This document shows positions 13,717 to 21,937 of a stretch of DNA of 64,000 nt, in pieces (within the stretch, counting starts at the first letter, position 1; every line of letters begins with the position of its first letter). The stretch spans positions 92,736-156,735 of the forward strand of contig UPXS01000004.1 of NCBI GenBank assembly GCA_900538355.1. Direction: 5' to 3'. The stretch comes from an uncultured Veillonella sp. Its GTDB lineage: Bacteria; Bacillota; Negativicutes; Veillonellales; Veillonellaceae. The position numbers were made by a program, and so were the translations under genes. The notes beneath the pieces were generated by a model that saw only the letters and a list, made by a program, of their open reading frames with translations, had not been told where the DNA came from and made no database searches.

Positions 13717-15051
13717 TTACTGTTCTTTTGCTTGGGATTTATCACCAAGTGTGAGAAGTAGGAATACGATAGCGAGGATACATGCACCAACGAGGGCTAC
13801 GAAGCCGCCATCCCAACCATAAAGGTCAACCATGAGACCCATGAAGGCACCAGCACCAGCGGAACCGATGAGGTAACCAAGAAGGCCTGTAAGGCCAGTA
13901 GCACCACCTGTTGCTACCCGTGGTACCATGTCTGCTGCTTGAAGGCCGATCATCATAACAGGACCGTAGATGAGGAAGCCGATAGCGATAAGTGCTAAGT
14001 TATCGATAAGGATATTGCCTGCTGGGTTGAACCAGTAAACGAGGATTGCCAAGATAACGAATAGCATGAAGCAGATAGTAGCTGGCGCACGGCGGCCACG
14101 GAATACACGGTCACTCAAATAGCCGCTTACGAGCATGCCTGGAATACCAGCCCATTCGTATAAGAAGTAAGCCCAACGGGAACCTTCTTTTGTAAAGCCT
14201 TTTACAGCTGTCAAATAAGTAGGAGCCCAGCTTACTACGCCATAACGGATGAAGTATACAAAGATATTTGCAATTGCAAGATACCATAAGTATTTGTTAT
14301 GCAAAATATATTTGTAGAAGATTTCTTTGAAAGTAGTTTTATTTTCATCGCTTACTTCAGCTGCTACTGGTTCGTGTTTGTATTCTTCGATAGGTGGCAA
14401 GCCACAGGATTGAGGTGTATCTTTCAACAAGAAGAATGTAACCACAGCTAACACGATAGAAATAAGAGCAGGGAAGAAGAAAATACTATGCCATGTACCA
14501 AATAGATAGATACCTAACGTAGCAAGGGGTGCGATGATACCGCCACCAAGGTTGTGGGATACGTTCCACCAGGACCACCAAGCGCCGCGTTCAGAACGGG
14601 AGAACCAAGTTACCATATTTTTCGCATATGGAGGATAGCCCATGCCTTGGAACCAACCATTTAAGAAGGCGAGCACGCACATGATAGGAATACTGCTTAA
14701 AACACCAGGTAAGGTGCCGAATAATAACATAACTAAAGCACTGAGCAATAGACCTACTGTGGAGAAGTATTTTGGGTTAGAGCGGTCAGACGCATTACCC
14801 ATGACAAATTTACTTACGCCGTACGCTACGGATAAGAGGGTCATGACAATACCAAGATCCGCTTTAGTGTAACCGTACTCAGCAATCATGTACGGAACAG
14901 CCAAACTAAAGTTTTGGCGGATCAAATAGAATGTAGCATAACCAATAAAAGTACCTGCAAAGACTTCTTTGCGAAGACGTTTGTAGGTGGAATCGATTTG
15001 CCCCTCTGGTAATCGTTCGATATGAGGAGCTGGAGAGAAGATCGACATCAT
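13717..15051 (-). CDS. glpT: Glycerol-3-phosphate:phosphate antiporter, MFS/OPA family
   Basis: A 444-residue, 12-helix transporter of the organophosphate:phosphate antiporter family. It follows E. coli GlpT closely from memory: the N-terminal SIF.PAPH..RLP...ID.TYKRLR, the FYLIRQNF segment holding the first phosphate-binding Arg, GWFQGMGYPP, DTPQSCGLPPIEEYK in the central loop, and YFIRYGVVSWAPTYL with the second Arg. It should import glycerol-3-phosphate (or a close phosphoester) in exchange for phosphate across the inner membrane. The ATG at 15051 with AAAGGA upstream is preferred over an adjacent GTG. No glycerol catabolic genes are near it; it lies between two metal-ATPase-type genes on the opposite strand. 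Confidence 0.85.
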   Translation of the reverse strand: MMSIFSPAPHIERLPEGQIDSTYKRLRKEVFAGTFIGYATFYLIRQNFSLAVPYMIAEYGYTKADLGIVMTLLSVAYGVSKFVMGNASDRSNPKYFSTVGLLLSALVMLLFGTLPGVLSSIPIMCVLAFLNGWFQGMGYPPYAKNMVTWFSRSERGAWWSWWNVSHNLGGGIIAPLATLGIYLFGTWHSIFFFPALISIVLAVVTFFLLKDTPQSCGLPPIEEYKHEPVAAEVSDENKTTFKEIFYKYILHNKYLWYLAIANIFVYFIRYGVVSWAPTYLTAVKGFTKEGSRWAYFLYEWAGIPGMLVSGYLSDRVFRGRRAPATICFMLFVILAILVYWFNPAGNILIDNLALIAIGFLIYGPVMMIGLQAADMVPRVATGGATGLTGLLGYLIGSAGAGAFMGLMVDLYGWDGGFVALVGACILAIVFLLLTLGDKSQAKEQ

Positions 15052-15345
15052 CACACATCCTTTCTACAAAATGTCTTTTTTATCATACCATGTATGACTA
15101 AAAGTCGACTATGTTTTATTTTTAATTATGATAAATAGTTATTTTGGTGCACCATTATGGGCTAAGCGCATAGATTATCGGTCATTAAAATATCTTCTAT
15201 TTATAAATATAGAGATGTACCTACATATATGAATAACTGTTCATGCATTTGTGTAATGGGCCAATGCATGAAATATATAATGCCATTAGATCCAGTATTT
15301 ATCTGTGGTTTCTCTTATATATGAATATTTGCACATATTTTGTTA

Positions 15346-15404
15346 TTGACACGGATATACCCATATGGGTATAACATAACCATAGGACATACCCCCATAG
15401 GTAT
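15346..15404 (+). promoter_or_regulatory. P1B ATPase promoter with two ATACCC/GGGTAT operators
   Basis: TTGACA (15346-15351), 18 bases, TATAAC (15370-15375). The perfect 16-base palindrome ATACCCATATGGGTAT (15357-15372) fills the spacer, so a bound repressor would block RNA polymerase. A second site ATACCCCCATAGGTAT lies at 15389-15404, over or just after the transcription start. This is the expected arrangement for a metal-derepressed exporter. Confidence 0.75.
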
Positions 15405-15450
15405 TCTAAGGGATTAAATTAAAAGGATAAACAACAAACTATAGATAATC

Positions 15451-15475
15451 AGCAATAAGCAATAAGCAATAAGCA
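15451..15475 (+). repeat. Heptanucleotide tandem repeat in the ATPase leader
   Basis: AGCAATA occurs three times in a row followed by AGCA. It lies about 100 bases before the ATPase start, in the untranslated leader. It could vary in copy number by slippage; whether it affects expression is unknown. Confidence 0.6.
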
Positions 15476-15576
15476 GATATATGTTGTTCATCCTAGGTTA
15501 TATACATGGACGCATGTATATAGACCACAACAAATGTGTACATATCATTATATATAAGCTTTCACAGGAGGTAAGT

Positions 15577-17514
15577 ATGGAACGGTGGAGTAAAGCAGCA
15601 GAATGGTTCGATTTGAATCGCGAAAAGATCACATTAGTAGCCGGTGGTATCGGCGTAGTATTTAGTTTATTAGGTATTCGTTTAGGCCTGCCATTCGACT
15701 GGGCATGGTTCACCATCCTATTATGTGGGTTGCCTATCGTGTGGGGCGCAGCGGTTGCTATGTATGAAGAGTTCGACGTAAAGGCTGACCTCTTGGTATC
15801 CTTGGCACTCATCGCGGCTGTAGCCATCGGTGAAGTATTTGCAGCCGCAGAGATTGCTTTCATCATGCAGCTCGGTGCAATGCTTGAAGAGTTCACTGTA
15901 TCTAAAGCGCAAGCGGGCATTGAACGTCTCGTTAAATTGACACCAACAATAGCACGTATTGTTCGTAACGGCAAAGAAGAGGTGTTGCCTGCAGACATCG
16001 TAACAGTAGGCGATGTAATCCGCGTGTTGCCAGGCGAGGTAATCCCTGTGGACGGCACGATTTTGACTGGTGATACAGCGATCGACCAATCCGTTATGAC
16101 TGGCGAGTCCATGCCAGTAGATAAAACGATTGGTGACGAAGTGTTCTCTGGTACGGTGAACCAATTTGGTGCCTTCGATATGACCGCAACCAAAGAGGGC
16201 GAAGACAGCTCTATTCAACGCATGATTAAGCTCGTTAAATCTACTGATCCAGGCAATGCGAAAATCGTTAGCCTTGCTGACCGTTGGGCTACATGGATCG
16301 TAGTGATTGCACTCTTGGCAGCAGTTGGTACTTATGTAGTAACTGGTGAAATCATCCGCGCCGTAACCATCCTCGTTGTATTCTGTCCTTGCGCTCTTGT
16401 ATTGGCTACGCCAGCAGCGATTATGGCGGCTATTTCCAATGCAAGCCAACACGGTTTCCTCGTGCGCCGCGGTAATATTATGGAACGTTTGGCGAAGGTT
16501 GATACAATGACCTTTGATAAAACAGGTACATTGACTTATGGTACGCCTGAGGTGACTGCTGTTGAAACAGTGGGCACTATGTCTAATGATGAATTGTATC
16601 GCTTGGTAGCGTCTGTAGAGACTAAATCCGAGCATCCATTGGGCAAGGCGATTGTAAATGATTTTACCTCTCGTCATGGTGAAAGCTTCGATTCTGTAGA
16701 CTCCTTCCGCATGGTTCCTGGTAAAGGCTTAGCGGCGACTGTAGATACTAAATCAGTGTTAGCTGGTAACGAAGCGATGATGACCTTGTCTAATGTATCT
16801 ATTACGGACTCTGTGAAAGCAGCTGTTCATGAACACTTGAACCGCGGTGCGTCCATTGTATATGTTGCGGTAGATGGTGTCTTGGCTGGTTATGTGGCTT
16901 TGGCTGATCGTGTTCGCCGTGAAAGCCGCGCTGTAGTTGAATCTTTGAATAATCTTCATGTTATGCCTGTTCTTTTAACAGGTGACCATGGTACAACAGC
17001 AAAAACCATTGGTAAACGTTTGAACGTACCGAATGTTATTGCTGATTGCTTGCCAGAAGATAAAATGAATACTGTGGCTCAATTGCAACAAGAAGGCAAC
17101 ATCGTTGCCATGGTTGGGGATGGTGTAAACGATGCACCAGCTCTTAAGAAATCTGACGTAGGCATCGCCATGGGTGGTGTTGGTAGTGATATCGCTGTAG
17201 AAGCAGCGGATATCGTTCTTGTAAATGATAATGTGAAAGAAATCCCTCATCTAGTGGCCTTATCTAAACGCATGATGACTACCATTAAAATTAATCTTTC
17301 CTTCTCCTTGATCTTGAACTTCGTAGCTATCATCTTAGCTATGATTGGTACATTGTCTCCAGTATGGGGCGCCCTCGTTCACAACGGTGGTAGCCTTCTC
17401 GTAGTGGCTAACTCTGCACTACTCTTACGTTGGGCTTATAAATCTAATCACGTAGTAGAAGATGACAATTCCGTCCTTGTAAAAGCGGCTCGCAAACGCG
17501 TGTTTGAAGGGTAA
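15577..17514 (+). CDS. Heavy-metal-translocating P1B-type ATPase
   Basis: A 645-residue inner-membrane metal exporter. Motifs in order: TGES (175-178, actuator domain), CPC (270-272, metal site), DKTGT (314-318, Asp phosphorylated), SEHP (351-354) and GDGVND (514-519). The last helix has VHNGGSLLVVANSALLLRW with His602 and Asn612. There is no N-terminal heavy-metal-associated domain. The start at 15577 has CAGGAGG 6 bases upstream; an in-frame extension to 15481 is unlikely. CPC with HNGGS is not the classical Cu (P1B-1) or Zn/Cd (P1B-2) signature, so the metal is left open; the CsoR/RcnR-like operators favour copper or nickel/cobalt. The truncated relative at 12847 shares the operator. Confidence 0.93.
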   Translation: MERWSKAAEWFDLNREKITLVAGGIGVVFSLLGIRLGLPFDWAWFTILLCGLPIVWGAAVAMYEEFDVKADLLVSLALIAAVAIGEVFAAAEIAFIMQLGAMLEEFTVSKAQAGIERLVKLTPTIARIVRNGKEEVLPADIVTVGDVIRVLPGEVIPVDGTILTGDTAIDQSVMTGESMPVDKTIGDEVFSGTVNQFGAFDMTATKEGEDSSIQRMIKLVKSTDPGNAKIVSLADRWATWIVVIALLAAVGTYVVTGEIIRAVTILVVFCPCALVLATPAAIMAAISNASQHGFLVRRGNIMERLAKVDTMTFDKTGTLTYGTPEVTAVETVGTMSNDELYRLVASVETKSEHPLGKAIVNDFTSRHGESFDSVDSFRMVPGKGLAATVDTKSVLAGNEAMMTLSNVSITDSVKAAVHEHLNRGASIVYVAVDGVLAGYVALADRVRRESRAVVESLNNLHVMPVLLTGDHGTTAKTIGKRLNVPNVIADCLPEDKMNTVAQLQQEGNIVAMVGDGVNDAPALKKSDVGIAMGGVGSDIAVEAADIVLVNDNVKEIPHLVALSKRMMTTIKINLSFSLILNFVAIILAMIGTLSPVWGALVHNGGSLLVVANSALLLRWAYKSNHVVEDDNSVLVKAARKRVFEG

Positions 17515-17529
17515 TACTATATACTAAAT

Positions 17530-17595
17530 AAAATAGCGCTATCTATTCCGAACAAAACTCAATTAGAGTTGTGGGATAGATAGCGCTTTTATTTT
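17530..17595 (+). terminator. Terminator after the P1B ATPase
   Basis: ATAGCGCTATCTATTCC pairs with GGGATAGATAGCGCTTTTATTTT; an inner ACAAAACTC/GAGTTGT stem extends it. Confidence 0.85.
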
Positions 17596-17745
17596 ATATG
17601 TTATATGTAATCATACAGGTATTCTTAACCTTTCACTAATTGATTACATGCTGTATCCTGTATGCTATGATTGTATGCTACAGTACTCATACCATGATAT
17701 AGGCCATTTCACTTATATTATGAAATAGATTGTTTTTAGTATTGA

Positions 17746-18336
17746 TTAATCAATATAGGTTACAGGATAGCCTTTGGCTTCGATTTCACGGCGGTTGAGA
17801 CCATTTGGTAAGTCTGGATAGCCAAATGCAAGGCTCGCATAGACTTTTTCACCGTCTTTAAGGCCTAGTTCATGCATTTTAGCTTGGATACGTTCATTGT
17901 CTTGGAGGTGACGGATTTGGTTAACCCAACAGCTGCCAAGGTCTAGTTCGTTACAAGCAAGCATCATGTTTTGCATTGCACAAGATACATCGGCAAAGTT
18001 ATTAGCATAGTTTGCTTGGCTTGCTAGTACGATGAGAACTGGTGCATTATAGTTGAATACAAACTTGCCTTCAGCAGACATTTTAATGATGTTTACCATG
18101 TAAGGCAATGTGTTTTCCGTAATCGGCATTTTGCCGTATTCTTCTTGCACAAGTGTTACTAGTTCGTTTAGCACATTTTGGTTTGTGATGACCATGAAGT
18201 GTGTTAATTGTGTATTACCGCCAGATGGGGCACGGCGACCAGCGTCGAGTACTTGGTCAATCAGTTCACGAGATACTTGATCTGCTTTAAATTTACGCGT
18301 ACTATGACGAGTTTTGATACATTCTAATGTGTTCAT
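17746..18336 (-). CDS. Nitroreductase family protein
   Basis: A 196-residue FMN-dependent oxidoreductase. RHSTRKF (9-15) contacts the flavin phosphate, APSGGNTQ lies near residue 36, and the GSCWVNQIR and SLAFGYPD blocks are typical of small nitroreductases. It probably reduces quinones, nitro-compounds or related electron acceptors with NAD(P)H. It is divergent from the MarR-type regulator at 18663, with a 27-base tandem repeat overlapping its promoter, suggesting that it is inducible. AGGAGGTTACT precedes the ATG on the minus strand. Confidence 0.88.
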   Translation of the reverse strand: MNTLECIKTRHSTRKFKADQVSRELIDQVLDAGRRAPSGGNTQLTHFMVITNQNVLNELVTLVQEEYGKMPITENTLPYMVNIIKMSAEGKFVFNYNAPVLIVLASQANYANNFADVSCAMQNMMLACNELDLGSCWVNQIRHLQDNERIQAKMHELGLKDGEKVYASLAFGYPDLPNGLNRREIEAKGYPVTYID

Positions 18337-18398
18337 AGTAACCTCCTGTTAGATAGGGTCTGTAATACAAGAAATACAATTGTTATTTTCTTTATTAT

Positions 18399-18452
18399 AC
18401 TATAAGACTTAACTCTGATAGTAAAACTATAAGACTTTATTCTGATATTAAA
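18399..18452. repeat. 27-bp tandem repeat in the nitroreductase promoter
   Basis: Two adjacent 27-base units (18399-18425 and 18426-18452) beginning ACTATAAGACTT, with 24 of 27 positions identical. On the minus strand the TATAAT at 18394-18399 abuts the first unit, so both units cover the -35 and upstream region of the nitroreductase promoter, where no good -35 box is visible. This suggests a regulator-binding array. Confidence 0.65.
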
Positions 18453-18595
18453 AAAAATTATTAATCATTTGGTAGTTGTATGTCATAATTTTTCCCCATG
18501 AATTCTATAGAGTCACTAGTTTCTTTAATAAAAAAGAAAAAATATATTAAATAATTGACAAATTTAAAAATTTATGTCCAAAGTGGTTTTTTACG

Positions 18596-18625
18596 TTGAC
18601 TGCTTGCCGTAGAATTGTGTACAAT
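18596..18625 (+). promoter_or_regulatory. Promoter of the MarR-type regulator
   Basis: TTGACT (18596-18601), 18 bases, TACAAT (18620-18625), with a start expected near 18632 and the ATG at 18663. Confidence 0.6.
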
Positions 18626-18662
18626 TAATTTGTAGATTATTGTGTGCATATGGAGGTAGAAT

Positions 18663-19181
18663 ATGGCAGAAATTGGCGTACTGGAAGGTTACAAACATAA
18701 AGAAGAAGTACCTGATGCAGAGTACATGAAATTAGACAACCAATTGAGCTTCCCACTTTATGTAGTGGCGAAGGAAATTGTTAATGCATATCGCAGTCAC
18801 TTAGATCCGTTAAATTTGACATATACTCAATACATCGTAATGATGGCATTGTGGCAATATGGTGATTTGTCCGTTAAAGAACTAGGTCAAGTATTGCGCC
18901 TTGATTCTGGTACATTAACACCACTTTTAAAGAAATTAGAAGCTAAAGCATTCTTAAAGCGTAAGCGTAGTCGTCAAGATGAACGTGTCGTTATGGTAAC
19001 CCTTACTGATACTGGTAAAGCATTACGTGACGAAGCTGTTCATGTACCGCGCCGCTTGTCTGAATCTGCAGGTCCGATTTTCGACGTAGAAGAAACGCGT
19101 CAATTGCGCATGTTGCTTAACAAATTATTAGACGCAATCGATAACGCTAATGCTAGAACAGCAGAGAAGCTTAAGCGCTAA
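18663..19181 (+). CDS. MarR/OhrR-like regulator without cysteine
   Basis: A 172-residue winged-helix regulator. The LDNQLSFPLYV segment (about 24-34) corresponds to the LDNQLCFPLYA start of OhrR proteins, whose Cys is the peroxide sensor; here that position is Ser and the protein contains no Cys at all. The DNA-binding part (LSVKELGQVLRLDSGTLTPLLKKLEAKAFLKRKRSRQDERVV) is well preserved. There are about 16 extra residues at the N terminus. It may have lost peroxide sensing or may respond to another ligand. It is divergent from the nitroreductase gene and is the obvious candidate to control it. Confidence 0.87.
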   Translation: MAEIGVLEGYKHKEEVPDAEYMKLDNQLSFPLYVVAKEIVNAYRSHLDPLNLTYTQYIVMMALWQYGDLSVKELGQVLRLDSGTLTPLLKKLEAKAFLKRKRSRQDERVVMVTLTDTGKALRDEAVHVPRRLSESAGPIFDVEETRQLRMLLNKLLDAIDNANARTAEKLKR

Positions 19182-19342
19182 TGTAGTGTACTTTAGTAAG
19201 ATCTCATATGCATACATTCTGTAATTTAATATATCTAATATTTTCATAAAATGTGATATACTATACATATAACGTATTGTGCTGAGGTCATGTGAGAGTA
19301 TGACCCGTTCGTGAGATGCCGTACAGGCAAAAGGAGAGCATT

Positions 19343-19741
19343 ATGAATAAAAATTTATTAGGCGCATTTGTATTAGCCGGTACATTATTAGTTGGCGGTG
19401 TTGCTAATGCAGCAAACTGGAATGGTTTAGCTAACTATCCAGAGGTTCCAAACAGTGCCAATGGTTCTGAAACATATTTCTTTGATAAAGCATCCCAATT
19501 CAGTGGTATTGATAGTAGCCGTAACTATGTATTCGGTATCAATGTAGTGAACATGCATAACAACCAATATGGTGAAGCTACATTGTTCAAATACATTGTT
19601 CACCCAAGCTTGCATACTGTATATCGTTTCTCTCCAGATGGTCAAGCGTACCAAATCACTCCTGGTTCTAATGAATACAACATGTTCTTGGCTGCTTGGA
19701 AAGAAGTATACGGCACTGATTTCTCTTTCCCAGCTTTATAA
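19343..19741 (+). CDS. Small secreted protein of unknown function
   Basis: A 132-residue protein with a signal peptide (MNKNLLGAFVLAGTLL..., cleaved near ANA at residue 23-24). The mature part is about 108 residues with many aromatic residues and no Cys. The ATG at 19343 has AAAGGAGAG upstream. The leader contains a GGTCAT...ATGACC hairpin (about 19283-19304) of unknown meaning. No homologous family is recognised. It is followed by a hairpin at 19779. Confidence 0.7.
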   Translation: MNKNLLGAFVLAGTLLVGGVANAANWNGLANYPEVPNSANGSETYFFDKASQFSGIDSSRNYVFGINVVNMHNNQYGEATLFKYIVHPSLHTVYRFSPDGQAYQITPGSNEYNMFLAAWKEVYGTDFSFPAL

Positions 19742-19778
19742 TTTGATGGCGCAAGCCGTAATAATTACATAACTATTG

Positions 19779-19814
19779 CTGGTGAAAGCTCCTTTGGGCT
19801 TTCACCAGTGTTGT
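19779..19814 (+). terminator. Hairpin terminator or attenuator
   Basis: CTGGTGAAAGC / GCTTTCACCAG followed by TGTTGTTT. It ends the small secreted gene and lies just before the start of the next gene, so it may be partial. Confidence 0.65.
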
Positions 19815-19829
19815 TTATGGAGGTTTCCT

Positions 19830-20600
19830 ATGTCTAAATCTGAATTTGCTCAAGCCTATACGGAGCGCATGTTCCCTGATATTGCAGCCCCTGCAGGTTA
19901 TATTGACCCTGAGTTTGAAGTATTGTTTGATAATTTTGCCTTTGACGAAGTTATTACCGAAGAGGGTCGCAATGTGCCTGCCAAGGATCGTTTCTTGGCT
20001 ATCCTTGCCACATTAGTGGGTGTATCTGCCGTCGATGAATATGCGTTGATGCTACCGGCAGCACTTAACTTTGGCTTGATTCCCGATGAAGTGATAGAGC
20101 TCCTTTATCAAGCTGTGCCATATCTTGGTATCGGTCGTGTGCGTCCATTCTTTAAGGTCACAAATAAGATTTTTGACTATCGTGGGGAAACTGTTGTGGA
20201 TCCAGCTCGCAGCACAATTACTAGTGAATCTCGCCTTGAAAAGGGTTTAGAGAAACAGGTTGAAATCTTTGGTGAGGCTATCCGTAATTCTTACCAAGAA
20301 GGTCCTGAAGAGACACGTCACATCAATAAGTGGCTTGCTAATATGTTTGGTGACTACTACACTCGTAAAGGTTTAAGTGTGGCTCATCGTGAAATGATTA
20401 CCTTCTGTTTCTTAGCGGCTCAAGGTGGCTGTGAACCTCAGCTCAAGGCTCACGTAGAAGGCAACTTGAACGTAGGCAACAGTAAACAATATTTGATTAA
20501 CATCGCCTCCCAATGCGTGCCGTACATCGGTTATCCTCGTACATTGAATGCCCTTCGTTGCATTCAAGATGGCTACACCGCATGGGAAGCTAAACAATAA
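19830..20600 (+). CDS. Carboxymuconolactone decarboxylase family protein
   Basis: A 256-residue helical protein with two CMD/AhpD-like repeats: residues about 40-105 (RNVPAKDRFLAILATLVG..DEY) and 160-235 (LSVAHREMITFCFLAAQGGCEPQLKAHVEGNLNVG). The second repeat has a single Cys followed by a His seven residues later rather than the CxxC pair of AhpD, so peroxidase activity is uncertain. The start at 19830 has TGGAGG upstream; an in-frame start at 19776 lies inside the terminator hairpin. It is 9 bases ahead of the M50 protease gene and probably co-transcribed with it. Confidence 0.82.
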   Translation: MSKSEFAQAYTERMFPDIAAPAGYIDPEFEVLFDNFAFDEVITEEGRNVPAKDRFLAILATLVGVSAVDEYALMLPAALNFGLIPDEVIELLYQAVPYLGIGRVRPFFKVTNKIFDYRGETVVDPARSTITSESRLEKGLEKQVEIFGEAIRNSYQEGPEETRHINKWLANMFGDYYTRKGLSVAHREMITFCFLAAQGGCEPQLKAHVEGNLNVGNSKQYLINIASQCVPYIGYPRTLNALRCIQDGYTAWEAKQ

Positions 20601-20609
20601 AGGAGTTTT

Positions 20610-21242
20610 ATGTTATTTTCTGGTATTAGTTTAACGATGATTTTAGCGTCCATACCAGCGCTTATCATCGCGGCTGCAGGACATGAATTTGCTCATGCTA
20701 AGGTAGCTGATATGCTCGGTGATTCTACGCCGCGCTCTATGGGGCGATTGACATTGAATCCCGTGGCACATCTTGATTTAATTGGCTCTATAGCCTTTCT
20801 TGTTGGTGGATTTGGTTGGGCTAAGCCCGTAATGGTTAATCCATCTAATTTCCGTGATCCTCGTACGGATTCTACTTTAGTTTCTATTGCGGGACCAGCA
20901 TCTAATGTGTTGATGGCCTTTTTGGGCTATTTAGCCCTTCGTTTTCTTGAAAGTTATGGCTTGTTGACGAATGATTCATTAGAATTAATACTGACACTGA
21001 TTGTCGTATATAATATCAATTTTGCTATTCTTAATATGATGCCAATACCACCACTAGATGGCAGTCGTATTATTACAAGTCTATTGCCTGGGAACTGGCA
21101 ATTTACGTTGGAACGTTTAAGTTTTGTAAGTTTGATTTTGCTCATCTTAGTACTTAACACACCAATTGCTAGTAAGATTTTCATTCCATTACAACAAACT
21201 ATTTTGCAGTTGTTTGAGCGTATCGTAAGCGTTATTTTGTAA
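20610..21242 (+). CDS. Site-2 protease (M50) family membrane metalloprotease
   Basis: A 210-residue protein with about five membrane helices. HEFAH (25-29) is the zinc-binding HExxH of M50 proteases. NMMPIPPLDGSRI near residue 145 corresponds to the N-x-x-P-x-P-x-LDG motif that supplies the third zinc ligand. It is the short YwhC/Rv-type subgroup without PDZ or CBS domains. It should cut membrane-embedded substrates; the substrate is unknown. AAAGGAG precedes the ATG, 9 bases after the CMD gene. Confidence 0.9.
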   Translation: MLFSGISLTMILASIPALIIAAAGHEFAHAKVADMLGDSTPRSMGRLTLNPVAHLDLIGSIAFLVGGFGWAKPVMVNPSNFRDPRTDSTLVSIAGPASNVLMAFLGYLALRFLESYGLLTNDSLELILTLIVVYNINFAILNMMPIPPLDGSRIITSLLPGNWQFTLERLSFVSLILLILVLNTPIASKIFIPLQQTILQLFERIVSVIL

Positions 21243-21486
21243 GTGCTATACGGTAAGGACTTTAGTCCATCTTCCTCACTATATTAAAAACTATCGATAT
21301 AGTTTCTAGAATATGATATACTAGACATAGAAATCGTAAATTTTCGATATATTAATGTTTCAGGTATCGCTAGGCACGATTGATATAGCAATTTTATCTA
21401 CTATATTGATATGTCTATGGATACATACATTGAAACTTTCAATTGATACAGATATAGATATTCAAGTGAATAGAAGAGGAATACAT

Positions 21487-21720
21487 ATGGATTTTGAAGA
21501 AAACCAAGTGCCAGAGGCAATTCTGGATAAGCTTACAAAGGTGTGTACATGCCGTAGCATTACACGTAAAACGATTAAGGAAGCCATTTTGAATGGTGCT
21601 CATACATTTCCTGAGGTAAAAGAAGCAACACGTGCCGGCACAGGCGCTTGCGGTGGTAAAGGCTGTGGTCCTCGCATCGTTAAGCTCTTAGCTGAAATGA
21701 AAGAGCAAGGTAAAATTTAA
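21487..21720 (+). CDS. BFD-like [2Fe-2S]-binding protein
   Basis: A 77-residue protein with Cys20-T-Cys22 and GTGACGGKGCGP holding Cys55 and Cys60, the ligand pattern of BFD/NifU-middle/NirB-type [2Fe-2S] domains. It probably serves as a small electron carrier or assists iron release or cluster handling. The ATG at 21487 with GAGGAA upstream is preferred over a much longer in-frame start (21355) whose extra residues are hydrophobic and unrelated to the family. Confidence 0.85.
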   Translation: MDFEENQVPEAILDKLTKVCTCRSITRKTIKEAILNGAHTFPEVKEATRAGTGACGGKGCGPRIVKLLAEMKEQGKI

Positions 21721-21780
21721 AATTAAGCAAAAGTTAAGGCTAAGCAACAGTTAAGTGTAAGTTTGACCTTAACTCATATA

Positions 21781-21841
21781 AAGACTATTACTTCAAACCA
21801 ATACGATATATATTCGTAGGTTTGGGGTAATAGTCTTTTTT
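21781..21841 (+). terminator. Terminator after the BFD-like gene
   Basis: AAGACTATTAC pairs with GTAATAGTCTTTTTT; an inner AAACC/GGTTT pairing is present. Confidence 0.8.
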
Positions 21842-21937
21842 GTGCTAACGATGTACGAGATGTAGGGGCCTTGTTGGGGTTGTCTTTATTATTTGATATA
21901 CTATACATAATACTTTTTAGAGATTTTGGAGGTATAT

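Noticed and set aside
15721..16677. Long minus-strand open frame of 318 codons opposite the P1B ATPase
   Set aside because: It is antisense to a gene with every family motif and its translation (rich in Cys, His, Tyr) looks like no natural protein.
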